From Gallionella sp. (GTDB lineage: Bacteria; Pseudomonadota; Gammaproteobacteria; Burkholderiales; Gallionellaceae), in the NCBI GenBank assembly GCA_023259035.1, contig JAHFRA010000018.1, forward strand, positions 1 through 60,177: 60,177 bases of DNA, given 5' to 3'. This document shows, in pieces, positions 31,276 through 42,200 of this stretch. Position 1 is the stretch's first letter, and each line of letters starts with the position of its first letter. Position numbers and translations under genes: made by a program. The notes below the pieces were generated by a model. The model was given only the letters and a program-made list of their open reading frames with translations. It ran no database searches and was not told the origin of the DNA.

Positions 31276-32015
31276 TATTCCGTATCCCGTGCGTAGTAGC
31301 GTTTCGATAAATCCTCGCGGCTCATCGACATCAGCTCGGCGTATTCAGCCTCGTAGACACCCTCCTCCACAGCCTTGACCCGCTCCGCCAACTCCGGGCT
31401 GTCTTGGCGCAGATAGCGACCATACAGGCGCTTCGCCATGATAGCCATCAAAGGTTGCGTAATTTCGGCCGGACAACGCAGCATGCACAACCCGCAGACA
31501 ACGCAGTCAAAAGAAAGATCCATCACCGTCGCAATGTCGCCCCGTTTGGCTGCCTGTACGTAGTCCATGACCTGCAGCCCTTGTGGGCAGGATCTGGTAC
31601 AGGTGTTGCACGCGACACAACGGAAAACCGACGGGTACATCTGCTGGATGGCACTGACATTGGGCTTGAGCTTCTCGATGTCGTAAATCGCCTTCTCGGC
31701 CGGAACCGAAGGTATCTGGGCAAGCGTCATTCCTTCCTCGGCCAGAGTCATGCAGGCCAGACCGGTGCGGATCTTATAGTCGCCGGGCAGACGGTAGATG
31801 GTGGCGCACGCACCGCAATAACCCTCACGGCAACCGGCACCGCGGATAATCTGATGCCCGGCATATTCGATAGCGCCCATGATGGTCGCCTCGGCCGGCA
31901 CCTCGTAGGCCTTGCCCATGATATAGACCGTGATCAGGCGCTGCTCAGCTACCCTCTTCTTCTCGTCAGCCAATGAAGCCGACAAATTCTTCGTTGTTCC
32001 TGCCGTAATGCCCAT
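31275..32015 (-). CDS. frdB: Fumarate reductase / succinate dehydrogenase iron-sulfur subunit
   Basis: 246 residues from the ATG at 32015 (after AAAGG). The longer open frame upstream crosses the promoter and is not coding. Ligands for three clusters are visible: 2Fe-2S in GCREGYCGACATIYR plus a later cysteine (GLACMTL), and two further clusters in CVACNTCTRSCP and CVVCGLCMLRCP. Transfers electrons to FrdA. It is the first gene of the long minus-strand operon. Electron donor options are quinol (no anchor found here), NADH through the Flx set, or HdrBC. Confidence 0.9.
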   Translation of the reverse strand: MGITAGTTKNLSASLADEKKRVAEQRLITVYIMGKAYEVPAEATIMGAIEYAGHQIIRGAGCREGYCGACATIYRLPGDYKIRTGLACMTLAEEGMTLAQIPSVPAEKAIYDIEKLKPNVSAIQQMYPSVFRCVACNTCTRSCPQGLQVMDYVQAAKRGDIATVMDLSFDCVVCGLCMLRCPAEITQPLMAIMAKRLYGRYLRQDSPELAERVKAVEEGVYEAEYAELMSMSREDLSKRYYARDTE

Positions 32016-32156
32016 AATGAATACCTTTAATCTTGTTCCCGCATCGAAATCCCCAGCCGCACTTCGGCCAGGGCCAATATTTTGAGTCAGGGGAGGATAT
32101 CTTTGAGTGAAGTCAGCCAGCCGGCTCCAACACTTCGATTTTTTTAGGTGCAGCAG

Positions 32157-32186
32157 ATTATAAAGAAGTTTGCGAAAAATTGGCAA
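32157..32186 (-). promoter_or_regulatory. Sigma70-like promoter of the rTCA operon
   Basis: On the minus strand TTGCCA (plus-strand 32186-32181) and TATAAT (32162-32157) are separated by 18 bases, a near-consensus sigma70 promoter in an A/T-rich patch. The expected start is near 32150, giving a leader of about 135 bases before frdB. Confidence 0.7.
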
Positions 32187-32759
32187 GGGTTTGCAAGAAA
32201 ATTACAAAAAATATAAAAATTGCGCCCAATTGCGATCTACTACAAAACTTTGAATAACCACATAACAAGCCTGCCATTCACGAATAGCCACTATTATTGA
32301 GGAGGGTATTGAGTCTATCGCCAACGCCTGTGTCCGATTGAAAACCAAGTATGTAGTTCGCCTATGCCTTTGACATCAATGACACCTTGCTCCTCGCCCA
32401 ACTGCTGCCGGGTGGCATTCGTAACTTGCACGCTGATCTCACTCCCAACCACGCCGCCGCGCTGCCAACCAAACTCTCGTCCTTGGCTGCGCTGTCTGCT
32501 TCGAGTTGGACGGCACGGCAGAGGTAGAGCACTCTCGACGCAGCTCAAACAAGCAATCCGCTCATGGCCATTGCCCACTCACATACGCGGAAGCTGTAAA
32601 CTCAACCCCGGTTTAATTCGCTACACGGCATTCCGCGCGCCGCCATCCTAATTTTCGGAGTAACATTACACACTCGGCTTTTGACGGGCACGTTTGAGTT
32701 TTGATACGCGCCGGACTGCAGCATTATATGCAGCGCAGCATTCAATGCGAGGAGGCCAA
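32187..32759. other. Divergent intergenic region between frdB and the kinase gene
   Basis: It holds A/T-rich DNA behind the rTCA promoter (32190-32230), the minus-strand adenylate-cyclase remnant at 32315-32452, and about 300 further bases in which no gene is supported. The kinase promoter was not identified. Confidence 0.5.
32315..32452 (-). pseudogene. Remnant of an adenylate/guanylate cyclase C-terminus
   Basis: The minus-strand frame ending at 32315 reads ISVQVTNATRQQLGEE, then GVIDVKGIGELHTWFSIGHRR and a stop. This is how class III nucleotide cyclase domains end (VS..T...L, VKGKGE..T..L.GR). Upstream codons of the same frame (before about 32452) show no cyclase sequence, so the catalytic part is gone. 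It is a degraded leftover rather than a gene. Confidence 0.6.
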
Positions 32760-35700
32760 TTGAACCACCCCGAATTACCTGCCGCAGCAAAAACGCCTTC
32801 ATCTCCCAGCCTTTTTTATTGGCCTCCGCTCTGGTTTTTCGTTCTCCTTGCCGTAGCGGTCAGTGCCATCGGTTATGTCACGTTCCAGCGCCATAAGTCG
32901 GACACCAGGCGAGAAAAAATAGAGCTGCTTTCCACTATTGCCGATCTGAAGGTGGAAGAAATCACAAAGTGGCGAGAAGAGCGCAAAGGGGATGCCGAAA
33001 CTCTGGCGCAAGGACCTTTCTTTTCACGGGAGGTGGAGAAGTGGCTGCAAAAGGGAACGCCGCCCGGCGAAAGCCGGTCGTTGATTCTTGAGCGGATGGA
33101 GTCGATGCATCGTGCATACGGCTACCGGGAAATTTTTCTGTTCGATACCGGAAGCAAACTGGTTTTAGCCACTTCACCCAATGCCCTTTTGCCCGGTGGC
33201 CCCGAGCTGGAAGCGATAGGCGAGGCGATCCGGACACAAAGCATCATTTTTCTGGATATCAGCCCGCGCGATAATGCTGGAAGCATGGGGATGGCCGCCC
33301 CGGTTCTGGTTGTTCATGACGGCAAACCCAACACCATAGGCGCCATCTATTTGCAGATTGATTCTTCCAGATTCCTTTTTCCGCTGCTGAAGGCGGTGCC
33401 GTTAGCCAGCAAGAGTATGGAAATAGTCATGGTGCGCCGCGAAGGAAACGAGGTGTTGTTCCTGAATGTCCGCGCAGCCAATAAAGGCACCGGCCTGCTG
33501 CGGCAGCCACTGAGCAAGTCGAAATTGCCGGCCGCAATGGCGGTGTTGGACAGCCAGGCGGAGGCCGATGGCATTGACTACCGCGGTACGCCGGTATTCG
33601 CGGCCTTGCGCAAAATTCCCGATTCAGACTGGTTTCTGGTTGCCAAGGTGGAGCAGGAAGAAATTTATGCGCCGTTGCGGGAACTGGCGTGGCTGGTGGC
33701 GGGTACAATCGCTGTTTTAATCACGCTGACCGGCCTAGCGATAGGTTTGTGGTGGCGGAACCAGCGCGCCCAATTCCTCATCACAGAACAAGCGCAGGCC
33801 GAGAAAAACCTGCGGAATGTGTCGGAATATACTCGCAGGCTGATTGAGTCCAGTCTCGACCCCTTGGTAACCATCAGCTCAGAAGGAAAAATAACCGACG
33901 TCAACCATGCGGTCGAGGAAGTCACCGGCATGAGACGTTCAGAACTTATCGGGACAGACTTCTCCGACTACTTCACCGAGCCGGACAAGGCGCGCGAAGG
34001 ATACAAGCACGTATTTTCGGAAGGTTCGCTTACCGGTTACCCGCTGGCCATCCGGCATATTTCGGGCAAAGTGACTGACGTACTCTACAACGCCACGGTT
34101 TATCGCGACGTGGCCGGGAATGTCCAAGGCGTCTTTGCCGCAGCCCGCGATATCACCGAAATCGTGCGCGCCAGGAATGAGCTACAGGCAAGCGAGCAAA
34201 AATTCCGCACACTGGCCGAGGCTATGCCACAGATTGTCTGGATTACAAGGCCAGACGGCTGGAACATATATTTCAACCCGCAATGGGTGGAATATACCGG
34301 TTTGACGCTGGAAGAAAGTTACGGCCACGGTTGGAATAAACCATTCCATCCTGATGACCAGCAGCGGGCGTGGGTTGCTTGGCAACACGCTACGCAAACC
34401 GATGGTATTTACTCGCTCGAATGCCGGTTGCGCCGTGCAGATGGCATTTACCGCTGGTGGCTGATTCGTGGTGTGTCGCTGCACGATGCGAACGGCAAAG
34501 TCATCAATTGGTTCGGCACTTGTACCGACATCGAAGATATAAAGCAGGCAGAGGCCAATCTGCGCAACAATGAACACCGGCTGAAAGAAGCGCAGCGCGT
34601 CGCTCATATTGGTGACTGGAATCTCGATCTCGTCGAAAACGTGCTGACTTGGTCTGACGAGATTTACCAGCTTTTTGAACTCGATCCGGAAAAATTCAGC
34701 CCGTCCTACGAGGCCTTTCTGGAAGCAATTCATCCCGATGACCGCAATCTGGTGAACAAAGCCTATACCGAATCCGTCAGCAGCAAGAAGCCATACGATA
34801 TCGAACATCGCCTGCTGATGAAGGACGGACGGGTGAAATATGTGAACGAGAGATGCGAAACCTACTATAGCGAGGACGGCAAGCCATTGCGTTCCTTCGG
34901 AACAGTGCATGACATCACCGAACGCAAGCATGCGGAGGAACGCCTGCGCATCAGCGAAGAGCGGCTTTCTCTTGCGGTGAGCACCGGCGGCATCGGCATC
35001 TGGGACTGGGATATAGTGGAAAACAAACTGCTCTGGGATGATGCCATGTACCGGCTCTATGGCATCCGGCGCGGTGATTTTGGCGGCGCCTATGAAGCCT
35101 GGGTAAGCGTCCTGCACCCTGAAGACAAGGCGCACACCGAAGCGGAAATTCAGGCGGCGCTACGTGGCGAGCGCGAGTATGCGCCCGAGTTCAGGGTGAT
35201 CTGGCCAGACGGTTCCGTACACTATATCAAGGCGGCTTCGCACACCCTGTTTGACGACAAAAGCAGGCCCTTGCGCATGGTCGGCATCAACTACGACCTG
35301 ACTGAACGCAAGCTGGCGGAGCAAGAGCTGCGGGAAAAGGAAGAGCGCCTGGCTTTGGCTACAACCCACAACGGGGTAGGCGTTTGGGACTGGAACCTGG
35401 TAACCCAGGAGATGATCTGGGACGACTCGATGTACGCGCTCTACCATATCCGCCGCGAAGACTTCATCGGCACCGAAGAGGCGTGGCGGGCGGCCTTGCA
35501 CCCCGATGACCTCCATCGTGGAGACCAGGAAGTAAATGATGCGATCACGGGCAAGAAGCCTTTCGACACGGAGTTTCGCGTGGTCTGGCCGGATGGAGAT
35601 ATCCGCCACATCAAGGCCGTGGCAAAGGTGTTCCGCGACGAACGGGGAACGCCATTGCGGATGCTCGGTATCAATATGGACATCACCAAACGCAAAAAAG

Positions 35701-37100
35701 CGGAAGAAATGCTCCACCGGATCGAGTGGATGCTGACCGAGCGGCCCGCCGAAACATCGCCGGACACTGCCGGGCAGGTTTATGGCGACCTGACCCGATT
35801 AAACACGTCACGCGTCATCCTCGACGCCGTTGGCACTGAATTGCTGGCCGATATTGTCGGGAGCTTCATCCACCTGCTGGAGACTTCATCGGCGATTTAC
35901 GAAAAGAACGGCGACTACGCCTTCGGCATTTTTGCGTCGGGCTGGTGCAAGTTCATGGATATGGCCTCGCGCCAGCTTTGCGCTACGCCGGACAACCGCG
36001 AGGCATTGTGCGGCGGACGCTGGCTGTGCCATGAATCGTGCTGGAACGAGGCCTCCAACAAATCCATCGAAACCGGCCAGCCGGTGGACATTGAATGCGC
36101 CGGCGGCATCCATCTTTATGCGTTGCCGATTCGCGCCGGTGACGAAATCATCGGCAGCATCAATGTCGGCTACGGCGATCCACCGAAGGATGCTGCCAAG
36201 CTGCAAGAGTTGGCGGCCAAATACCGCATCAGCGTCGAAGAGCTGCGCCGCGAGGCGGAAGCTTACCAATCCCGTCCGCCGTACATCATCGAAACGGCCA
36301 AGAAGCGTTTGTCTGCTGCAGCACGCCTGATCGGCGAGATCGTCCAGCGCAAACACACCGAGGAAAAACTCCGCCTGCTGAATAACGAGTTGGAGCATCG
36401 CGTCGCCGAGCGCACCGCAGAGTTGGAAAGCTTCGCCTATTCGGTGTCGCATGATCTGCGCGTACCGCTACGCGCCATCGACGGTTTCTCGCGCCTCGTG
36501 CTGACACAGTATGAAGAGAAACTCGATAACGAGGGCAAACGGCTGCTGAACGTGGTGCGCGACAACACCAAAAGGATGGGGCAGTTGATCGACGACATCC
36601 TCGCGTTTTCCCGCGCCGGGCGGCTGGAGATGAGGGCATCGGAAGCAGACATGGAGGCATTGGCGCGCGAAGTATGGCAGGAGCTGGAGCCGTCAATAAC
36701 AGGGCGGGATGTGCGTCTGGATATCAAGTCTCTGCCGAAAGTGCAGGGCGATTCCGCAATGCTGCGCCAAGTGTGGGCCAACTTGCTGGGTAACGCTGTC
36801 AAGTTCACGAACCCACGGACAACAGCCCATATTGAAATCGGCAGCTCGGTGGAAGGCAACGCATGCACGTTCTATGTAAAAGATAACGGTGTCGGTTTCG
36901 ACCAGCAGTACGTGCATAAACTGTTCGGCGTATTCCAGCGCCTCCACGGCATTGGCGAGTTCGAAGGCACCGGCATCGGCTTGGCCATTGTCAAACGTAT
37001 CATCACCCGGCACGGCGGACACGTCTGGGCGGAAGGCAAGGTCGACAAAGGCGCGGCGTTTTATTTCGCACTACCTGTTTTGAGGGGGGAGCAATCATGA
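32760..37100 (+). CDS. Giant membrane sensor histidine kinase with five PAS domains and a PocR domain
   Basis: About 1446 residues from the TTG at 32760, chosen for the strong GAGGAGG just upstream; an ATG at 32745 is the alternative. Two membrane helices (about 22-42 and 309-331) bracket a periplasmic Cache-like sensor region. Then come five PAS domains (about 350-985; repeats beginning [43 protein letters not shown]), a PocR-type ligand-binding domain with conserved cysteines ([22 protein letters not shown], about 1025-1180), and the kinase core with phospho-acceptor His1231 in [10 protein letters not shown] and an ATPase domain ([16 protein letters not shown]). First gene of the signalling block. 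Ligand unknown; redox or small-molecule sensing is inferred from PAS/PocR. Confidence 0.9.
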   Translation: MNHPELPAAAKTPSSPSLFYWPPLWFFVLLAVAVSAIGYVTFQRHKSDTRREKIELLSTIADLKVEEITKWREERKGDAETLAQGPFFSREVEKWLQKGTPPGESRSLILERMESMHRAYGYREIFLFDTGSKLVLATSPNALLPGGPELEAIGEAIRTQSIIFLDISPRDNAGSMGMAAPVLVVHDGKPNTIGAIYLQIDSSRFLFPLLKAVPLASKSMEIVMVRREGNEVLFLNVRAANKGTGLLRQPLSKSKLPAAMAVLDSQAEADGIDYRGTPVFAALRKIPDSDWFLVAKVEQEEIYAPLRELAWLVAGTIAVLITLTGLAIGLWWRNQRAQFLITEQAQAEKNLRNVSEYTRRLIESSLDPLVTISSEGKITDVNHAVEEVTGMRRSELIGTDFSDYFTEPDKAREGYKHVFSEGSLTGYPLAIRHISGKVTDVLYNATVYRDVAGNVQGVFAAARDITEIVRARNELQASEQKFRTLAEAMPQIVWITRPDGWNIYFNPQWVEYTGLTLEESYGHGWNKPFHPDDQQRAWVAWQHATQTDGIYSLECRLRRADGIYRWWLIRGVSLHDANGKVINWFGTCTDIEDIKQAEANLRNNEHRLKEAQRVAHIGDWNLDLVENVLTWSDEIYQLFELDPEKFSPSYEAFLEAIHPDDRNLVNKAYTESVSSKKPYDIEHRLLMKDGRVKYVNERCETYYSEDGKPLRSFGTVHDITERKHAEERLRISEERLSLAVSTGGIGIWDWDIVENKLLWDDAMYRLYGIRRGDFGGAYEAWVSVLHPEDKAHTEAEIQAALRGEREYAPEFRVIWPDGSVHYIKAASHTLFDDKSRPLRMVGINYDLTERKLAEQELREKEERLALATTHNGVGVWDWNLVTQEMIWDDSMYALYHIRREDFIGTEEAWRAALHPDDLHRGDQEVNDAITGKKPFDTEFRVVWPDGDIRHIKAVAKVFRDERGTPLRMLGINMDITKRKKAEEMLHRIEWMLTERPAETSPDTAGQVYGDLTRLNTSRVILDAVGTELLADIVGSFIHLLETSSAIYEKNGDYAFGIFASGWCKFMDMASRQLCATPDNREALCGGRWLCHESCWNEASNKSIETGQPVDIECAGGIHLYALPIRAGDEIIGSINVGYGDPPKDAAKLQELAAKYRISVEELRREAEAYQSRPPYIIETAKKRLSAAARLIGEIVQRKHTEEKLRLLNNELEHRVAERTAELESFAYSVSHDLRVPLRAIDGFSRLVLTQYEEKLDNEGKRLLNVVRDNTKRMGQLIDDILAFSRAGRLEMRASEADMEALAREVWQELEPSITGRDVRLDIKSLPKVQGDSAMLRQVWANLLGNAVKFTNPRTTAHIEIGSSVEGNACTFYVKDNGVGFDQQYVHKLFGVFQRLHGIGEFEGTGIGLAIVKRIITRHGGHVWAEGKVDKGAAFYFALPVLRGEQS

Positions 37101-37183
37101 ACATCATACAAGACACCGTGGCAAGGCGATCCGCGCATCAATATTCAGAACAATCAATCACGGGATACGGATACTCCGGTTAA
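37097..37183 (+). other. 28-codon open frame coupled to the kinase stop
   Basis: ATG overlaps the kinase TGA (ATGA), and the frame runs [19 protein letters not shown]... to a stop at 37183. It could be the start of a lost response-regulator gene or chance. No homology recognised. Confidence 0.25.
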
Positions 37184-37223
37184 GAGCTTGTTCCAATTCT
37201 ATTTGAGAACGACAATAATCGGG

Positions 37224-37272
37224 TAGGGTGCGTTTTACGCACCAGCGATAATGGTGCGTAAAACGCACCCTA
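37224..37272. repeat. Perfect 49-base inverted repeat
   Basis: Arms of 21 bases, TAGGGTGCGTTTTACGCACCA at 37224-37244 and its exact complement at 37252-37272, around a seven-base loop. Each arm is itself near-palindromic (TGCGTTTTACGCA). It follows the paired-palindrome plan of the other repeats and lies between two signalling genes. Confidence 0.85.
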
Positions 37273-37308
37273 TTTCACTTTCAATTTAGAAATGGAATTT
37301 AAAGAAAC

Positions 37309-39273
37309 ATGGACAAACCCGCCGAGCAAACCGAACTGCACATCCTGCTGCTGGAGGATGAACCCACCGACGCCGAGTTGGTGGAGGGTGCGCTACGCGA
37401 GGCGGGTTTATCCTTCACCGCCAAGCGCGTCGATACCCGCGAGGCATTTATCCGGGCACTTGAAGAATTCAAGCCGGACATCGTCCTCTCCGATTACAAG
37501 CTTCCCGCCTTCGACGGTGGCTCCGCAGTGAAGATAATCCGGCAGCAATATCCGGATATACCTGTGGTGATGGTGACCGGCGCCATGGGAGACGAAAAAG
37601 CCGTCGAGTTGCTCAAGCTGGGGGCGATGGATTATGTTCTCAAAGACCGGCTGGCGCGGCTCGGCCCGGCGGTGCGGCGCGCCCTTGCCGAAGCGCAGGA
37701 TAGCCGTGCGCGCAAGGCGGCGGAAAAAGCACTGCTGGATAGCGAAGCACGCTACCGGCGCATTACCGAGGGACTCACGGATTATCAATACACGGTGCGC
37801 ATCGACAACGGGCATGCTGCGGGAACCGCGCAAAGTCCGGCCTGCGTGACAGTGACAGGATACAAGGCGGAAGAGTTTGCCGCCAATCCCTACCTGTGGA
37901 TCCAGATGGTCGCTCCGCAGGATCGCGAATTGGTCATGGAACATGCGAGACAGATTCTGGCGGGGAATGATGTCCCGCCCATCGAACATCGCATCGTCCG
38001 CAAAGACGGGGAGTCCCGCTGGGTGAGCGATACAACCATCCTGTTCAAGGACGCCTCCGGAAAATTGCTGTCCTATGATGGCGTGATCAAGGACATCACC
38101 GAGCGCAAGCAAGCCGAAGCGCGGATCCGGAAATTGACCCGGCTCTACGCCACTCTCAGCCAGACCAACCAGACCATCGTGCGTACCACAAGCCGCGCGG
38201 AACTGTTCAGCAATATTTGCGACGCTGCGGTTATCCACGGAAAATTTGTCATGGCCTGGGTGGGGCTGGTGGATGAAACGACGCACATGGTCAAGCCCGT
38301 CTGCCACTACGGCGCCGAGACCGGCTACCTGACGAACATTATCATCAGCACCGACGATGTGCCGGCAGGCCGCGGGCCGACCGGTGCCGCGATACGCAAG
38401 AACTGCGTCAGCCACGTGAATGATTACGCTACCGATGAGCGGACGCTGCCTTGGCGCGAGGCGGCGCTGAAGCGGGGTTTTCGCGGCGCGGCGGGGCTGC
38501 CGTTGCGCTTTGGAAACAAGGTGATCGGGGCGTTGACGCTGTACACGGATGAATCGGGGTTTTTCGATGCCGATCAGTTGAATTTACTGGAAGAAATGGC
38601 GACAGACATTTCTTTCGCGCTGGAGGGTTTCGAGCGGGAAACGCTACGCCGACAGGCCGAAGGTGAGCGTGAGGCAGCACTGGGGAAACTGCAAAAGGCG
38701 CTGGAGAGCAGCATCGGGGTGGCGGCCTCCATCAGCGAGATGCGCGATCCTTATACGTCCGGCCATCAGAAGCGGGTCAGTCAACTGGCAGTGGCGATTG
38801 CATTCGAGATGGGATTTTCCCAAGCGCAAGCCGAGGGCATCCGCTTCGGCTGCCTGATCCACGACATTGGCAAGATCGGCGTTCCCGCCGAAATTCTGAG
38901 CAAACCATTGAAACTGACTCCACTGGAAATGCAACTGATCCAAATCCATCCCAATGCAGGCTACGAAATCGTCAAGGATATTGAATTCCCCTGGCCGGTG
39001 GCGCAGATGATCCTGCAGCACCACGAGCGGCTGGATGGGTCGGGCTACCCGGCGGGGCTGAAAGGTAATGACATCATTGCGGAGGCAAAGATCATCGCGG
39101 TTGCCGATACGGTGGAAGCCATGTCGTCCCACCGCCCGTACCGCCCCGGCCTCGGTATGGATGCGGCGCTGGCGGAAATTGCCGGTGCAAGCGGTGCGCG
39201 CTACGACAAACAGGCGGTGGATGCCTGTATGCGGCTCATCAAAGAAAAGGGCTTCGTGTTCAACCCGAGCTAA
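37309..39273 (+). CDS. Response regulator: REC-PAS-GAF-HD-GYP (c-di-GMP phosphodiesterase)
   Basis: 654 residues. Receiver domain 1-130 with phospho-acceptor Asp62 (VLSDYKLP); PAS about 145-270; GAF about 280-440; HD-GYP domain about 460-650 with intact HDIGK (518-522) and HHERLDGSGYP (571-581), so it should hydrolyse cyclic di-GMP. Its REC and GAF parts are very similar to those of the next gene, showing duplication. Probably phosphorylated by the adjacent kinase(s) and giving the block its only clearly catalytic second-messenger output. Cytoplasmic. Confidence 0.92.
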   Translation: MDKPAEQTELHILLLEDEPTDAELVEGALREAGLSFTAKRVDTREAFIRALEEFKPDIVLSDYKLPAFDGGSAVKIIRQQYPDIPVVMVTGAMGDEKAVELLKLGAMDYVLKDRLARLGPAVRRALAEAQDSRARKAAEKALLDSEARYRRITEGLTDYQYTVRIDNGHAAGTAQSPACVTVTGYKAEEFAANPYLWIQMVAPQDRELVMEHARQILAGNDVPPIEHRIVRKDGESRWVSDTTILFKDASGKLLSYDGVIKDITERKQAEARIRKLTRLYATLSQTNQTIVRTTSRAELFSNICDAAVIHGKFVMAWVGLVDETTHMVKPVCHYGAETGYLTNIIISTDDVPAGRGPTGAAIRKNCVSHVNDYATDERTLPWREAALKRGFRGAAGLPLRFGNKVIGALTLYTDESGFFDADQLNLLEEMATDISFALEGFERETLRRQAEGEREAALGKLQKALESSIGVAASISEMRDPYTSGHQKRVSQLAVAIAFEMGFSQAQAEGIRFGCLIHDIGKIGVPAEILSKPLKLTPLEMQLIQIHPNAGYEIVKDIEFPWPVAQMILQHHERLDGSGYPAGLKGNDIIAEAKIIAVADTVEAMSSHRPYRPGLGMDAALAEIAGASGARYDKQAVDACMRLIKEKGFVFNPS

Positions 39274-39279
39274 ATTGCC

Positions 39280-42200
39280 ATGGATAAACCGACCAGACAA
39301 GCTGAGCTGCGCATCCTGCTGCTGGAGGATACGCCCACCGATGCCGAACTGGTGGAGGATGCGTTGCGCGAGGCGGGTTTGTCCTTCATTTCAAAACGCG
39401 TCGATACCCGTGACGCGTTTATCCGTGCGCTCGAAGAGTTCAAACCGGACATCGTCCTCGCCGATTACAAGCTGCCTGCCTTCGACGGCGGCTCTGCGCT
39501 GAAAATTACCCGGCAACAGCATCCAAACATTCCTGTGGTAATAGTGACCGGAGCCATCGGAGACGAGGCGGCCGTCGAATTGCTCAGGCTGGGGGCGAGG
39601 GACTATGTCCTCAAGGATCGACTGGCGCGGCTCGGCCCTGCGGTGCGGCGCGCCCTTTCCGAAGAGCGGGGTATCCAGGCGCGCAAGGTGGCGGAGGAAG
39701 CGTTGCGGCACAGCGAGGCGGATATCAAGGCGCTCGTCGAGCATTCTCCAATAGCCATGCTGGTGGATACCGGCGTAGGCGCGGACGAGAAGATTTTGAC
39801 GATGAACAAAGAGTTCACCGAGCTGTTCGGTTACACGATGGAAGACGTTCCCGATGTGCATCACTGGTGGCCGCTTGCCTATCCGGACGAAAAATACCGG
39901 GAAGAGATCAATGCCGAATGGACAGTGCGGGTCAAACAGGCCATCCAGAGCCACGGTCGCATCGAACCCATGGAAGCCACGGTTGCCTGCAAAGACGGAT
40001 CAAACCGGTATGTCAAGGTTTCCCTCGCCTCCATAGGCAGCAGAAATATCATCACGTTTGAAGACCTCACCGAGCGCAGGCAGGCTGAGGATACATTGCG
40101 CTTACACAGCGCAATTTTGAGGAACTTATCGGAAGGCATAATCCTGATTCGCGCCAGCGACGGGGTAATTGTTTTTACCAATCCACAGTTTGAACGCATG
40201 TTTGATTATGAACCGGACGAGCTTCTCGACAAGCATGTGAGCATTCTCAATGCACCTGATAAAAAAAGCCCTGAAGCGGTGGCAGCCGCGATAATAAGCG
40301 AGCTTGCACAGACAGGAAAGTGGAATGGTGAGGTGCATAACATCAAGAAGGGCGGAACCACTTTCTGGTGTTATGCCAGTATTTTGTCTTTTGAGCATCC
40401 CGAATTTGGCAAGGTATGGGTGACGGTGCATGAAGACATCACCGAGCGCAAGCGGGCGGAAATGCGGGTTCAGAAATTGACCCAACTCTACGCCACACTC
40501 AGCGAGACCAACCACACCATTGTGCGCGCCACGAACCGCGAAGAGCTGTTCGCTCGCATTTGCGAAAATGCGGTCATCCACGGCAAGTTTATCTTGGCCT
40601 GGGTGGGGCTGGTGGATGAAGCGACGCGAATGGTCAAGCCCGTCTGCCATCATGGCGCCGAGGCAGGCTATCTGACCAACATTGTCATCAGCACCGACGA
40701 TGTGCCGGCAGGGCGCGGGCCGACCGGCACTTCGATCCGCGAGAACTGCGTCAGCTACGTGAATGACTACGCCACCGACGAACGGACTTTTCCCTGGCGC
40801 GAGGCGGCGCTGAAGCGCGGTTTCTGCGGTGCGGCGGGAGTGCCGTTGCGCTTCAATAACAAGGTAATCGGAGCACTGACTCTGTATGCGGATGAGCCGG
40901 ATTTTTTCGATGCCGAACAGTTGGATTTGCTGGAAGAAATGGCGACCGATATCGGCTTCGCGTTGGACAACTTCGCCCGCGAAGCCGAACGCAAGAATAC
41001 GGAAGCTAAATTAGCGGAGAACGAGCGGCATTTTCGTGCTGTCACCGAGTCGGCCAACGACGCCATTGTTACTGCTGCCGGTACCGGCAACATCGTGGGC
41101 TGGAACGCTGCTGCGGAACGGTTGTTTGGCTATACGGAAACCGAAATTATCGGCCAGCCCATAGCCGTGTTGATGCCGGAACGATTTCGTAACCTGCATA
41201 GCGCGGGCCTGGCGAGGGTGGTGGCCGGTGGAGCACCGCATGTAATCGGCAAAACCGTAGAGCTTGCCGGGCTGCGCAAGGGCGGCAGCGAGTTTCCGCT
41301 GGAACTCTCGCTGGCACAATGGCAGGCCGCCGGGGGGCAGTTTTTCACCGCGATTATTCGCGATATCACCGGGCGCAAACTGGCGGAAGAGACGCTGCGA
41401 GAGAACGAGGAAATCTTTAGGCGTTTCGTGGAATACAGCCCCATTTACGTCTTCCTTAAAGATAAGGATATGCGGGTACTTCGGCTAAGCAAGAACTTTG
41501 AAACGATGCTGGGAAAACCCTTGGTGGAATTGCTTGGCAAAACTCTGGATGAGTTCTTCCCGCCAAAGTTTGCGAACAGCATGATCGTGGACGATATAAA
41601 AACCTTTGCAAATGGCAAGGAGATCACCGTCGAGGAAGAATTCAACGGCCGAACTTATTCGATAACCAAGTTCCCGATTTTTCTTGAGGGGAAACCGCAT
41701 TATCTTGCCGGGTACATCGTTGACATAACCGAGCACAAGCGTTTTGAGGCACAACAACTCATGGAATATCAGCAAATCGCGGGAATCAATGCCCAGCTTA
41801 TGGAAGCGAACCAACACCTGAAACAGGTTCAAAGCCAGTTGCTACAATCCGAAAAGATGGCGGCCATCGGTCTGCTTGCCGCAGGTGTGGCGCACGAGAT
41901 CAATAATCCAATCGGTTATGTGAACTCCAACCTCGGCACGCTGGAAAAATATCTGGCCGACATCTTTGCCGTCATAGACAAATTGGAGGCTGCCGAAACG
42001 CTGCTGGGCGCCGGCAATCCGCTGCTGAACGAACTGCGCGAATTCAAGGCGAAGATCGACCTTGGCTATATTCGCGAAGACACCAAAGCGCTGCTCGCCG
42101 AATCGCACCAGGGCTTGGAGCGGGTGAAGAAAATCGTTCTCGACCTGAAGGAATTCTCCCACTCCAGTATCGAGGATCAGTGGATGCTGGCGGACGTGCA

